Shown: positions 1 through 8,211, counted from the first letter of the stretch. The stretch is DNA of 64,000 nt from Desulfomarina profundi (GCF_019703855.1 NZ_AP024086.1:806001-870000), one strand, 5' to 3'. Program-made: numbers and translations. Notes: a model not told the origin generated them from the sequence alone.

Positions 1-402
1 CATCGCAGCCCTAGTATCATCTTTTTAGGTCGCTTAACCAGCGAACAGGTCTATCATGAAATGTCTCAAGCCGCCTTTCTTGTTATGCCTTCAGAATGGT
101 ATGAAACTTTTGGATTGGTAATCATAGAGGCCTATGCTCATGGTACTCCTGTTGTTGTCTCAAAGTTAGGTGCTATGGCTGAGATTATTGAGGATGGTGT
201 TACAGGCCTTCACTTCGAGCCTGGTAATCCCCATCACCTGGCTGAAAAGGTGCAATGGATGCATGACCACCCTGAAGAATGTCGTCAGATGGGGCAAAAT
301 GCCAGGCAGGTGTATGAAGAAAAGTATACTCCTGAAAAGAATTACGAGATGCTGATGGATGTGTATCACCAAGCCATTGAGGCGAGGAAAGTTGATAAGT
401 AG
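1..402 (+). CDS. GT4-family glycosyltransferase, C-terminal part
   Basis: The reading frame is open from base 1, so the gene begins upstream; about 133 residues are visible. They form the second half of a GT-B fold glycosyltransferase. A surface-loop stretch (PSEWYETFGLVIIEAYA) is followed by GTPVV and by the region that binds the nucleotide-sugar donor. The E-x7-E style motif (ETFGLVIIEA) is typical of GT4 retaining enzymes that transfer a sugar from a nucleotide donor to a lipid-linked glycan on the cytoplasmic face of the membrane. Its position before a WecG-type transferase and other glycan genes suggests exopolysaccharide or O-antigen assembly. Donor and acceptor cannot be told from this fragment. 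Confidence 0.85.
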   Translation, partial: HRSPSIIFLGRLTSEQVYHEMSQAAFLVMPSEWYETFGLVIIEAYAHGTPVVVSKLGAMAEIIEDGVTGLHFEPGNPHHLAEKVQWMHDHPEECRQMGQNARQVYEEKYTPEKNYEMLMDVYHQAIEARKVDK

Positions 403-495
403 AAGTTTGCAGTTGGCAGTTTGCAGCAGGAAGCAGGTGGTATTTTTTGTGAAGACTGCCAACTGCTTACCGCAAACTTCTAACTGCATATTCCG
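401..495. repeat. Imperfect inverted repeat directly after a stop codon
   Basis: The left arm, starting AGAAGTTTGCAGTTGGCAGT, is mirrored by a right arm containing ACTGCCAACTGC and GCAAACTTCT, around a T-rich centre. It begins at the stop codon of the upstream glycosyltransferase (TAG at 400-402). It could fold as a long hairpin and act as a terminator-like or REP-like element. No second copy was noticed in the window. Confidence 0.5.
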
Positions 496-536
496 GCAAA
501 GCCGGTCTTCAGGAAAACACAAAATACATTGCCAAT

Positions 537-1307
537 ATGGAAGCGCCTTATAGAACAATATTAAAAATGCCAGTGGCAATTACTTCTTACGAGGATGCAG
601 GTCAGCGTATATTGAAGGCAGCCAGCCAGGGTTTAGGGTGGTATGTGTGCGTAGCTAATGTGCACATGTGCATGGAGACCTTTGATATCCCTGAATTTAA
701 AACAGTTGTAAACAATGCTGACCTTGTAGTGCCTGACGGTGTCCCTCTGGTATGGGCATTGAAAGCCCTGGGAGAAAAAACGGCGACCCAGGTACGCGGC
801 TCAGACTTGCTTCTGCACCTTTGCCGGGAATCAGAAAAAAGTGGAATCCCAATTGGTCTCTATGGTGGTACTCCTGACAGTTTGAACGATTTTAGAAAGT
901 TTTTAAAAAATGAATATTCAGACCTGAAAATCACTTTTTCATATTCACCCCCCTTTCGAGAGCTTACTCAAGAAGAGCAAGAAAAATATGTGAGAGAAAT
1001 CAGGGCATCAGGCTGCAGTATTCTTTTTGTCGGTATAGGCTGTCCAAAACAGGAAAAATGGATGGCTGGGCACAGAGATAAAATTCCCTGTGTTATGATT
1101 GGTGTTGGTGCTGCTTTTGATTTTTTCAGTGGAAGGAAGAAACATGCTCCCCGTTGGATGCAAAAAGCTGGATTGGAGTGGTTGTTCAGATTAGCTAGTG
1201 ACCCCAGAAGATTGTGGAAAAGGTATTTAAAACATAATCCCAGGTTCATTTATTATTTTGGCAAACAATATATAAGATATCGTTTCGGTAGAAATGAAAA
1301 GGTTTAA
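537..1307 (+). CDS. WecG/TagA/CpsF-family glycosyltransferase (GT26)
   Basis: 256 residues, the usual length for GT26. Members add a sugar (ManNAc, ManNAcA or glucose) to an undecaprenyl-diphosphate-linked acceptor at the inner membrane. Family hallmarks are visible: VVPDGVPLVWA near residues 64-74, the RGSDLL motif, a glycine-rich GLYGG segment, FVGIGCPKQEKWM near 160-172 and the GVGAAFDFFSG segment. The C-terminus is basic (RRLWKRYLKHNPRFI), as expected for membrane association. The ATG at 537 gives a slightly long N-terminus; the ATG at 567 is an alternative. Together with the wecB-like gene at 3726 it suggests a HexNAc-containing repeat unit. Confidence 0.88.
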   Translation: MEAPYRTILKMPVAITSYEDAGQRILKAASQGLGWYVCVANVHMCMETFDIPEFKTVVNNADLVVPDGVPLVWALKALGEKTATQVRGSDLLLHLCRESEKSGIPIGLYGGTPDSLNDFRKFLKNEYSDLKITFSYSPPFRELTQEEQEKYVREIRASGCSILFVGIGCPKQEKWMAGHRDKIPCVMIGVGAAFDFFSGRKKHAPRWMQKAGLEWLFRLASDPRRLWKRYLKHNPRFIYYFGKQYIRYRFGRNEKV

Positions 1308-1324
1308 AATTTTGGATATGTGAT

Positions 1325-2407
1325 TTGAACACCAGGAAAGTCATTTCAATTTTTATTCTTCTTGTTCTATTAAGTCTTTTCACTTACCACAATGTCCCCC
1401 GTTATCTGAAAATTAGTGAACAATTTTTATTGAATAATGACTTTGTTGCCGGGGCTGTCGGATGGGAGTTGATTAAAACTGATGATGGAGAGTTGCTGGT
1501 TGATCATGGAGAAGTTGGATTGGTTGAGAAATCTCCCGATCACTCTATTCAGTTTTTTCGAGCTATTGATATGGATGGCCCGGGTGGGCAGGTTGTTTTG
1601 CAGGTAACAGCCAGATCAAAAAATATTATGGCCGGGCCAAAAGGGTGGAACAAGGGCCGGGTCATTCTTGTGCAGTATTTTGACGGGAAGCCTCAATATT
1701 ATCTGTCTCATTTGCTTATTGCTCTAGAGGGCACAACGGATTGGAAAACATATCGAAAGGTTTTTCGTCTGAATCGCGCAACCACCGAAATCAAGGTGAT
1801 CCTCCAGTTAAGCCATTGTACCGGGGAATTATACTGCAAAGATCTTTCACTTTATCGTGTCGTGGTTAATCCCGTGTACAGGGTGGTGAAGTGGCTGGTC
1901 CCTGGGGGATGGCTGCTTTTTATTTTCGTGCTTTTTCTGCCTGTTTTTAAATCATTTGTTGCCGGGAGCCGGTTGGCCGGCGGGGTTGTCCTGCTGGTGG
2001 TGGCGGCCATTCTTTTCGGGACGATGATGCCGGGCTCACTAAAGAATGATCTGAAGCACGATCTGGTGCGGGAGGTCAGGGCGGTGGCAACAGCCGTTTC
2101 GGCGCCGGGACCGGGCGAGTTGAAAAAGCTGGTTGATATCACCAAGGTTGCCCATTTTTTTCTCTTTATGGTGCTGGCTTTTCTGCTGCTGCGGAGGTTG
2201 CCCCAGGGGAGGGGCTGGTATTTTGTTATACTGGATCTGGCGATGCTGGCCGTGGGGACGGAACTGGCCCAGCTCTTTATTGACGGGCGCAGTGCGCTTG
2301 CGGGGGATGTGGGGATTGATATGGCAGGAGTTTTTTTTGCATTGGTTATGTATCAACTGTATCCAGGATTGAATGAGAAAGGGCTGCGGGCCGGGATGGG
2401 GCGTTGA
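1325..2407 (+). CDS. Membrane protein with C-terminal VanZ-like domain
   Basis: 360 residues from a TTG start (18 bases after the previous stop). Residues 1-20 are one hydrophobic segment. About 50-180 look like an extracytoplasmic beta-rich region (runs such as GPGGQVVLQVTAR), and from about 190 there are four or more hydrophobic helices with the spacing of VanZ-like proteins, including KVAHFFLFMVLAFLLL and a GTELAQLF segment. VanZ-like domains of this kind are often encoded with exopolysaccharide genes; their biochemical role is unclear. I do not recognise the N-terminal half. The start is uncertain because no ATG lies nearby. Confidence 0.7.
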   Translation: MNTRKVISIFILLVLLSLFTYHNVPRYLKISEQFLLNNDFVAGAVGWELIKTDDGELLVDHGEVGLVEKSPDHSIQFFRAIDMDGPGGQVVLQVTARSKNIMAGPKGWNKGRVILVQYFDGKPQYYLSHLLIALEGTTDWKTYRKVFRLNRATTEIKVILQLSHCTGELYCKDLSLYRVVVNPVYRVVKWLVPGGWLLFIFVLFLPVFKSFVAGSRLAGGVVLLVVAAILFGTMMPGSLKNDLKHDLVREVRAVATAVSAPGPGELKKLVDITKVAHFFLFMVLAFLLLRRLPQGRGWYFVILDLAMLAVGTELAQLFIDGRSALAGDVGIDMAGVFFALVMYQLYPGLNEKGLRAGMGR

Positions 2408-2421
2408 ATGTGTTGACTTTG

Positions 2422-2668
2422 AACCTAAATCCTGCACTTCAGAAAATGAAAAAGATAATTATTTATTTTATATGAGGGTATTATGTAAAAAACAGAAAAT
2501 AAGTTGATTCACCGATGAGGTGAAATAATTTTTTTCATTTTCTTTGCCCTACGGGATTAGCGATTTTGCCGAATCTGCTTTGTTATCAATGGCTTGAAGT
2601 ATGCAAATACGTCAGCGCCATTGATGCCTCGCATCTTCGGTAAACTTGTTAATTGCAGGATTTAGGTT
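2422..2668. mobile_element. MITE-like element, family B, complete copy
   Basis: 247 bp bounded by perfect 15-bp terminal inverted repeats: AACCTAAATCCTGCA at 2422-2436 and its reverse complement at 2654-2668. It fills most of the 332-bp gap between the VanZ-like gene and the GGDEF gene and has no credible ORF. A second full-length copy lies at 62134-62380 in the opposite orientation, also about 247 bp, and a half copy at 8601-8716. Size, inverted ends and lack of a gene fit a non-autonomous transposable element. Confidence 0.8.
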
Positions 2669-2739
2669 GAACGTAAAAAGCTTTACCAAGGTCTTTGGAG
2701 CGCTGTTTGTATCCCTTTTGTGCAGGATTCAGGAAATAG

Positions 2740-3726
2740 ATGAAATCTCCCAATAATAAAATTGATGAAATTCCCGAGTTTCTGGTGAAGTCCACCCAGT
2801 GGGTTGCATTGGCATCCGTTGTGATTCTGCTGCCGTTCTGTATCGGTAATTTTATCCAGGGCCGTGTTCTGCTGGCAGGGCTGACGACGATAGTTGTTTC
2901 TGTCTGCGTTGTTAATTTCTGGTACTGCTGGCGAGGTGTATATTGCTATGGCATTAATCTGTTTGCCGTGGTTCCGGCCATTACTGTCGCCATTACTGTT
3001 GCCATCTTTCAACTGGACGTAAGGGGCTCGTACTGGGCCTTTCTTGGTGCGTTTTCCATTTATTATATCCTTCCAGAGAAACTGGCCTGGAAGATGAATG
3101 TCGTTTTCGTGGGGATTGTCTGTCTTGCTGCCTATCAGGTCCTGGAGATGCCCGTTGCCATACGGTTTATTGCCATTCTTCTGGGGACCAGTTTTTTTGC
3201 TTTTGCGGCCATCCATGAAATCTACAGGCAGCATTTCAAGCTGAAGAAACAGGTTATTCTTGATCCTCTTACCCATCTGTACAACCGCTTTCTGCTGCAG
3301 GATTCCCTGGAAAATGCTGTTTCCCGGAGCAGGCGTACCGGCAATCCCGTGTCCCTGATTATGCTGGATCTTGATCATTTCAAGGCGGTTAATGATGAGT
3401 TTGGTCATGATATGGGGGACAGGGTCTTAAAAGCTGTGGGTGGGATTCTGTCCCATAATTTCCGGGTGAGTGATATGCCCTTTCGTATCGGGGGGGAAGA
3501 ATTTCTTATAATATTGTATGATACCAACAGTAAAGGCTGCCTGGAGGTGGCCAGGAAACTGCAGGAAGAGATTGGGCATCTGTCCATACTGCCGGATCGT
3601 TCCATCACTGCCAGTATCGGCATCTCCACCCTTCTTCCAGATATGGACAGGGAAGCGTGGCTGAAAAAGTGTGATGAAAACCTTTATCGTGCAAAAAACA
3701 GCGGTCGCAATCGTGTGGTGGTGTGA
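2740..3726 (+). CDS. Membrane-bound diguanylate cyclase (GGDEF domain)
   Basis: 328 residues. About five or six hydrophobic segments (residues 20-160) form a membrane sensor, followed by a GGDEF domain (about 172-328) that would make cyclic di-GMP from two GTP. The active-site motif is GGEEF at 251-255, a functional variant. The product-inhibition site RxxD is at 242-245, at the canonical spacing upstream, so feedback inhibition is expected. ATG 2740 is the first start after the MITE-like element. It overlaps the start of the wecB-like gene (TGATG at 3724-3728), which suggests translational coupling and c-di-GMP control of polysaccharide synthesis. Confidence 0.9.
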   Translation: MKSPNNKIDEIPEFLVKSTQWVALASVVILLPFCIGNFIQGRVLLAGLTTIVVSVCVVNFWYCWRGVYCYGINLFAVVPAITVAITVAIFQLDVRGSYWAFLGAFSIYYILPEKLAWKMNVVFVGIVCLAAYQVLEMPVAIRFIAILLGTSFFAFAAIHEIYRQHFKLKKQVILDPLTHLYNRFLLQDSLENAVSRSRRTGNPVSLIMLDLDHFKAVNDEFGHDMGDRVLKAVGGILSHNFRVSDMPFRIGGEEFLIILYDTNSKGCLEVARKLQEEIGHLSILPDRSITASIGISTLLPDMDREAWLKKCDENLYRAKNSGRNRVVV

Positions 3727-4874
3727 TGACGAAAGTTCTGTCGATTTTCGGTACCCGGCCCGAGGCCATAAAAATGGCACCCGTAGCACGGGCTCTGGCG
3801 GAAGATAAGGGCTTTGATTCGAAGGTCTGTGTGACGGGCCAGCATCGGCGGATGCTGGACCAGGTGCTGGAACTGTTCTCCATTGTACCGGAGTATGACC
3901 TGAATATCATGCGGGCCGACCAGGATTTATATGATGTGACCAGTAAAGTGCTTCTGGGGATAAGGGATATTGTCCGGCAGGAGAAGCCGGACCTGATTCT
4001 GGTCCACGGGGATACGACCACCTGTTTTGCCGCCTCCCTTGCCGGGTTTTACGGTGGGGTTCCGGTGGGCCATGTGGAGGCGGGGCTGCGGACGGGCAAT
4101 CTCGCCGCGCCGTTTCCGGAAGAGGCCAACAGGGTGCTGACATCCCGTCTGGCCCGGATTCATTTTGCGCCGACGGAGAGGGCAAGGCGGAATCTTCTGG
4201 CTGAAGGGGTGGCGGATGAGCATATCCATGTAACCGGGAATACGGTTATTGACGCGCTGTTGTGGGTGCGGAACCTGGTCGGGGACAGGCGGGACTGGGG
4301 AAATGTTTTCGGGTCGGCCGGTGATGCGGTATTGGCCGGAAAGCCATATGTGCTGATAACCGGGCACAGAAGGGAGAATTTCGGTACAGGATTTCGTGAT
4401 ATCTGCGCGGCGGTTTCAGAGCTGTCCGCGGGGAATCCGGACCTGCATTTTATCTATCCCGTTCATCTTAATCCCAATGTGCAGCAGCCTGTGTATTCCA
4501 TCCTGGGGAATAAAAAGAATATCCATCTTATCGAACCGCTGGATTACGCGCCCTTTGTCTTTCTCATGGACAGGTGTCGGTTGATTCTCACCGATTCCGG
4601 CGGTATCCAGGAGGAGGCGCCGTCTCTTGGCAAACCTGTGCTTGTCATGCGTGAAACAACAGAGCGGCCGGAGGCCCTGGAGGCGGGTACTGTTGCCCTG
4701 GTGGGTACGGACAGAAAAAAAATTGTGCAAGGGGTGAAACGGCTACTGGATACGAGGGGAAAAGAGCCCCAGACCACTCATGGCAATCCCTATGGTGACG
4801 GCAGGGCCGCTGAGCGGATCAGAAAGAGTATTCAGCTTTGGAAAAAAGTGAGGGCTGAGGGAACAGGCGAATAA
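3726..4874 (+). CDS. wecB: UDP-N-acetylglucosamine 2-epimerase (non-hydrolysing)
   Basis: 382 residues, full length. The enzyme interconverts UDP-GlcNAc and UDP-ManNAc, supplying ManNAc-type sugars for surface glycans. Signatures visible: N-terminal FGTRPEAIKMAPV, HGDTTTCFAASLAGF near residues 97-111, GHVEAGLRTGN with the conserved HVEAG core, TGHRRENFG near 214-222, and TDSGGIQEEAPSLGKPVLVMR near 285-305. The ATG at 3726 overlaps the stop of the diguanylate cyclase gene; a GTG one codon earlier is also possible. The ABC transporter genes follow within 4 bp, so 2740-7136 reads as one operon. Confidence 0.93.
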   Translation: MTKVLSIFGTRPEAIKMAPVARALAEDKGFDSKVCVTGQHRRMLDQVLELFSIVPEYDLNIMRADQDLYDVTSKVLLGIRDIVRQEKPDLILVHGDTTTCFAASLAGFYGGVPVGHVEAGLRTGNLAAPFPEEANRVLTSRLARIHFAPTERARRNLLAEGVADEHIHVTGNTVIDALLWVRNLVGDRRDWGNVFGSAGDAVLAGKPYVLITGHRRENFGTGFRDICAAVSELSAGNPDLHFIYPVHLNPNVQQPVYSILGNKKNIHLIEPLDYAPFVFLMDRCRLILTDSGGIQEEAPSLGKPVLVMRETTERPEALEAGTVALVGTDRKKIVQGVKRLLDTRGKEPQTTHGNPYGDGRAAERIRKSIQLWKKVRAEGTGE

Positions 4875-4877
4875 GCC

Positions 4878-5873
4878 ATGGCGGATATTGAGCTGCATCA
4901 TGTAACCAAGGATTTTCCCGTGCGCAACTGGCGGAGCCTGCTGTCCGGCAGGGTTCGACGGGTGCGGGCCCTGGACGGAGTTTCATTTTCCGTTGAGAAA
5001 GGGGAGATCATGGGGCTGCTGGGACCCAATGGTGCAGGCAAGACAACGCTGCTCAAGATTCTTGCCACCCTGATCGTACCCGATGACGGTACTGTTTCCG
5101 TGCTTGGTCTGGATGGGGCGGAGGATGGAAAACGTATCAGGGAGCGGGTGGGATTTGTCAATACCAATGCCCGCTCCTTTTACTGGCGGCTGAGCGGCAG
5201 GGACAACCTGGCCTTTTTCGGTAAACTCCATAATCTTTCCGGCAGAAAACTGGCCCGACGGCTTGACTATCTTTTTGATCTTGTCGGTATGTCCGGAAAG
5301 GGCGGGGCGCGGTTCGGCACCTGTTCATCCGGGGAGCGGCAACGGCTGGCCATTGCCAGAGCACTGCTGGGTGATCCGCAGGTTCTCCTGATGGATGAGG
5401 CTACTTCCAACCTCGACCCCATCGGCTCCCGCGACCTGCTGGAGTTTATAAAGACAGAACTTTCCCGGCGGCAGAAGAAAACCATCCTCTGGTGTACTCA
5501 TAATCTTGCGGAAGCAGAACAGCTCTGTGACCGGGTGACCATACTCCATCACGGGCAGGTTATCGGCTGCCGGGAACCGGGGAAGTTGAAGGAGGCTGTG
5601 GCCGGGCGCCAGTGCTATTGTTTTTCCGTTGACCGGGTGGATGATATTCTTGCTGGCCTGGACGGGTTTGTGCAGGAGGGAGAGGATGATGGCAGGGTGG
5701 TGTGTCGCTGTTATGTTGAGGATGAGGATGTTCCGGAACTGATTGGCAGACTTGTCGACAACAGGGTGCTGATCTATGAATGCAGAAAACTTGAGCGCCC
5801 TCTGGAAGAGTCATTTGCGGAGCTTGTGAACAGTCAGGATCACACTGGAGGGTTGGATGGAACTGCTGCGTGA
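4878..5873 (+). CDS. ABC transporter ATP-binding protein (ABC-2 exporter)
   Basis: 331 residues. Walker A is GPNGAGKTT (about residues 50-58), the signature is SSGERQRLAIARAL near 150-163 (SSGE instead of LSGG), and Walker B is VLLMDEATSNLD, followed by the switch histidine in WCTHN. About 100 further residues at the C-terminus form a small accessory domain of the kind seen in ABC-2 and carbohydrate exporters. It overlaps the permease gene by 17 bp, so both subunits are made together. The cargo is unknown; context suggests a surface glycan, or a peptide linked to the lasso-B2-like protein downstream. Confidence 0.88.
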   Translation: MADIELHHVTKDFPVRNWRSLLSGRVRRVRALDGVSFSVEKGEIMGLLGPNGAGKTTLLKILATLIVPDDGTVSVLGLDGAEDGKRIRERVGFVNTNARSFYWRLSGRDNLAFFGKLHNLSGRKLARRLDYLFDLVGMSGKGGARFGTCSSGERQRLAIARALLGDPQVLLMDEATSNLDPIGSRDLLEFIKTELSRRQKKTILWCTHNLAEAEQLCDRVTILHHGQVIGCREPGKLKEAVAGRQCYCFSVDRVDDILAGLDGFVQEGEDDGRVVCRCYVEDEDVPELIGRLVDNRVLIYECRKLERPLEESFAELVNSQDHTGGLDGTAA

Positions 5874-6681
5874 ACTGATCTGCAAACCGTTGGCTTTTAT
5901 TGAGCGGGATTTCAGGATTGCCGCCAGCTACAGGCTGCAGTTCATCATGCAGGGAACGGGGGTGCTGTTTACCTCGACACTCTTTTTCATGCTGGCACGG
6001 ATGATCGGGGACCAGAAGCTTGTAGCCCTGGAGAGTTATGGCGGGGATTATTTCTCCTTTCTGCTGATAGGGGTTGCGGTGACCGATTATCTCTCTCTGT
6101 CCACCTCCAGTTTTGCGGCGGAAATCCGCAGCGGCCAGACGGTGGGAACTCTGGAATCGCTGCTGGTTTCGCCCACCTCCATCATGACTATTCTCTTTTC
6201 TTCCTACATATATAAACTGCTGGCCACCAGTTTTCGGCTGCTGTTTTATTTTCTGCTCGGTTTTTTTGTGTTTCAGGTGCGGTTTCATCCCGGCAGTATT
6301 GCGGCCCTTCTCCTTGCTTTTCTTCTTTTGCTGCTGCCTTTTGTCGGTATCGGGCTGCTTTCCGCTGCTTTTATAATTGTGCTCAAACAGGGGAGTCCTG
6401 TCAGTTTTCTGCTCAATGTCAGTTCCGGTCTGCTGGGCGGAGCCATGTATCCGGTGGCGGTGCTGCCGGACTGGCTGCAGCCTGTCTCGAAAATCCTGCC
6501 GATTACCCATGGGCTTGAAGCGCTGCGCCAGGTTTTATTGAACGGGGCCGGATTGGGGGATATTTCCGGTGAGCTTTCTGTGTTGGCGATTTTTTCCGCT
6601 GTTCTTCTGGCGGCAGGCGTCTGTGCCATTATCCTTGCCGTGAAAATTGCGAAGAAAGAAGGGTCTCTGTTGCATTACTGA
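5857..6681 (+). CDS. ABC-2 type transporter permease
   Basis: 274 residues with six predicted membrane helices, the usual ABC-2 permease architecture. The segments SYRLQFIMQGTGVLFTSTLFF, LLIGVAVTDYL, the long helix after RLLFYFLLG, and the final AIILAVKIAKKEG are visible, and the central GTLESLLVSPTS stretch is typical of the family's coupling region. It starts inside the 3' end of the ATPase gene and partners with it. A different 316-residue ORF lies on the opposite strand over this gene, but it is basic, Gln-rich and domainless, so it was rejected. Confidence 0.87.
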   Translation: MELLRELICKPLAFIERDFRIAASYRLQFIMQGTGVLFTSTLFFMLARMIGDQKLVALESYGGDYFSFLLIGVAVTDYLSLSTSSFAAEIRSGQTVGTLESLLVSPTSIMTILFSSYIYKLLATSFRLLFYFLLGFFVFQVRFHPGSIAALLLAFLLLLLPFVGIGLLSAAFIIVLKQGSPVSFLLNVSSGLLGGAMYPVAVLPDWLQPVSKILPITHGLEALRQVLLNGAGLGDISGELSVLAIFSAVLLAAGVCAIILAVKIAKKEGSLLHY

Positions 6682-6698
6682 ATGGGAACGGTGTTTTT

Positions 6699-7136
6699 AT
6701 GGCCTCTTTTCGCAGATTTCTCTCCCTTACCTTTTCTGAAAAGCTGGTGTTTTGCCAGGCGTTTCTGCTGGTGCTCCGTTTTCGGCGGGCATTGAAACAT
6801 CGTCCCTTTGATGATCTGTTGCGGGAGACACTTGCCCGGGCCGAAAAGAGACTGGCACGTTCCGGACCATCGGTCCTTTCTGCCGGGCGGATTTCCTGGC
6901 TTATTTCAAAGGCTGCCACGGCGGTTATCGAGAGCCGCTGTCTGCCCCAGGCCCTTGCGGGACATATCATTTTTGCCGAATACGGCTATCGGACCTGTTT
7001 TCATATCGGGGTCAGAAAGGGAGGTGACAAGCTGGAAGCCCATGCCTGGCTGACCCTTGATGAAAAGGTCATTCTCGGGGATCTTCCGGATCTGGAGTTG
7101 TTTGAGGAGCTGCCTGTTTTGGGGGGTGAGGGGTGA
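6699..7136 (+). CDS. Lasso-peptide B2-like transglutaminase-fold protease (orphan)
   Basis: 145 residues. It resembles the B2 leader peptidases of lasso peptide biosynthesis, a papain/transglutaminase-like fold. The likely catalytic triad is visible: Cys in SRCLPQAL (about residue 86), His in EAHAWL (about 117) and Asp in ILGDLP (about 129), with the family's GYRTCFHIGV strand between. No lasso cyclase, RRE protein or precursor peptide was found nearby, so it may process another substrate, as B2-like proteins in polysaccharide clusters are thought to do. It directly follows the ABC exporter. Its last residues (GGEG) and its stop codon lie in the heptamer array at 7125-7186, so the native C-terminus may have been replaced. 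Confidence 0.72.
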   Translation: MASFRRFLSLTFSEKLVFCQAFLLVLRFRRALKHRPFDDLLRETLARAEKRLARSGPSVLSAGRISWLISKAATAVIESRCLPQALAGHIIFAEYGYRTCFHIGVRKGGDKLEAHAWLTLDEKVILGDLPDLELFEELPVLGGEG

Positions 7137-7186
7137 GGGGTGAGGAGTGAGGAGTGAGGGGTTAGGGGTTGGGAGTTAGGGGGTAG
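7125..7186. repeat. Heptamer array (GGNGTNA), site 1
   Basis: About nine degenerate copies of a 7-bp unit, such as GGGGTGA, GGAGTGA and GGGGTTA. The array contains the stop codon of the B2-like gene (TGA at 7134-7136) and ends just before a higB gene that has lost its 5' half. This places it at a rearrangement junction. Confidence 0.8.
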
Positions 7187-7208
7187 CCGATGTTCGTAGA
7201 AAAAATAG

Positions 7209-7382
7209 CTTGATTCAGCAATTGACATCAATGAACTTAAAATTCCACCAGGAAATCGACTTGAAGCATTAAGAGGAGATAGAAACAGTGAATATAGTAT
7301 CAGGATCAGCAAGCAATTTCGTATTTGTTTCCAATGGACTGATAAAGGGCCTGATCTCGTTGAAATTGTAGACTATCACTGA
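7209..7382 (+). pseudogene. higB: higB toxin remnant, 5'-truncated
   Basis: Read in the frame of 7209-7382, the sequence encodes about 57 residues that match the C-terminal two thirds of HigB/RelE-type mRNA interferases: LKIPPGNRLEALRGDR, then YSIRIS..FRICF.W and the family ending VEIVDYH before TGA. The first ~40 residues are missing: an in-frame TAG lies at 7206-7208, and upstream is the heptamer array. HigB cleaves mRNA at the ribosome; this remnant should be inactive. The intact antitoxin gene follows 72 bp later, the normal toxin-then-antitoxin order. Confidence 0.8.
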
Positions 7383-7454
7383 ATTTACTGATTTTAAAAG
7401 AAAATTCATTTTTTTTTCACTTCCTTCTTAATAAAGCACTATAAAGGTGACATT

Positions 7455-7778
7455 ATGGTAAGAATACCAACTCATAGACCTCCGACACATCCAGGTGAAA
7501 TGCTATTGGAAGAGTTTTTAAAACCAATGGGTATTTCTCAACGTCAACTTTCTGATTCAATAAAAGTTCCATATCAAAGAGTGAATGAAGTGGTAAATGG
7601 CAAGAGGGGCATAACTCCAAGCACAGCCCTTCGGCTTGCCAAGGTTTTTAATATGTCGGAAGATTTTTGGCTGAATTTACAGTTGCGGTGGGATTTATAT
7701 CGAACGAAACAAAAAGAATTGAAAGAAATTAAATCAATACAGCCAATTAAACGAGTCGAAAAACAATTATCCGTATAA
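7455..7778 (+). CDS. higA: HigA-type antitoxin, XRE family
   Basis: 107 residues, typical for HigA. A Cro/C1-type helix-turn-helix is clear: a PPTHPGEMLLEEFLKP lead-in, then GISQRQLSDSIKVPYQRVNEVVNGKRGI, where the second half is the recognition helix, and TPSTALRLAKVFNMSEDFWLNLQ, the HigA family signature. HigA binds HigB and represses its own operon. Its partner toxin upstream is broken, so this is an orphan antitoxin that may still act as a repressor. The region is more AT-rich than the flanking operons, in line with acquired TA genes. Confidence 0.9.
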   Translation: MVRIPTHRPPTHPGEMLLEEFLKPMGISQRQLSDSIKVPYQRVNEVVNGKRGITPSTALRLAKVFNMSEDFWLNLQLRWDLYRTKQKELKEIKSIQPIKRVEKQLSV

Positions 7779-7937
7779 AAATCACAGAATCGGGTAGCCG
7801 GGGGTGTCTAGCCCCCAGCCCCATACCACCCCACAAGCGGCTCTGCAAAACCTTTCAGCACCTGCTGATTTTATTTTTCCCAAAGGTCTGAGTTACTGTA
7901 TCTGTCCTGCCGGGAGATTTGACATGATATTCTGATT

Positions 7938-7956
7938 GTATTACATTCTGTAATAC
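7938..7956. promoter_or_regulatory. Palindromic operator of the RHH/PIN operon
   Basis: Perfect 7-bp inverted repeat GTATTAC-ATTCT-GTAATAC, 12 bp upstream of the antitoxin ATG and next to its ribosome binding site (GGAGGTG). Ribbon-helix-helix antitoxins commonly repress their own operon by binding such short palindromes, so this is the likely autoregulatory site (inferred). Confidence 0.7.
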
Positions 7957-7968
7957 GGAGGTGGTGAT

Positions 7969-8211
7969 ATGATCACGATAAGACTAGACCAGAAATTAGA
8001 ACAACAGATTGAGAATACGGCTAAAAATCTTGGGTTGAGTAAGTCTGAATTAATTAGAAAAAGTATTAACGAATATCTCAGTAAACTTAAACAGCCTAAT
8101 GCGTGGGATATCGGTGAAGACTTGTTTGGCAAATATTCAAGCGGTCTTGGCAATTTATCATCAGACAGAAAAGAACTGATAAAAAATACAATTAAAGCCA
8201 AGAGAACATGA
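7969..8211 (+). CDS. Ribbon-helix-helix (CopG-like) antitoxin
   Basis: 80 residues. The N-terminus MITIRLDQKLEQQIENTAKN is a strand followed by a helix of the RHH fold, followed by LGLSKSELIRKSINEYL, the second helix with the usual S/E capping. The acidic and basic C-terminal tail would bind and block the PIN toxin. A strong GGAGG sits 7 bp before the ATG. The stop overlaps the toxin start (ATGA at 8208-8211), the standard coupling in type II TA operons. The operator palindrome at 7938-7956 supports autorepression. Confidence 0.87.
   Translation: MITIRLDQKLEQQIENTAKNLGLSKSELIRKSINEYLSKLKQPNAWDIGEDLFGKYSSGLGNLSSDRKELIKNTIKAKRT

Noticed and set aside
2683-3408. 241-residue minus-strand ORF over the diguanylate cyclase gene
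   Set aside because: Domainless sequence opposite an intact GGDEF protein.
5560-6510. 316-residue ORF on the minus strand over the ABC permease
   Set aside because: Gln/Lys/His-rich composition with no domain and fully opposite a well-supported permease; a shadow ORF.
7790-7850. GC-rich hairpin GGGGG-TGTCTAG-CCCCC resembling group II intron flanks
   Set aside because: No intron domain V or reverse transcriptase nearby, and no T run to make a terminator; left as an unexplained hairpin.
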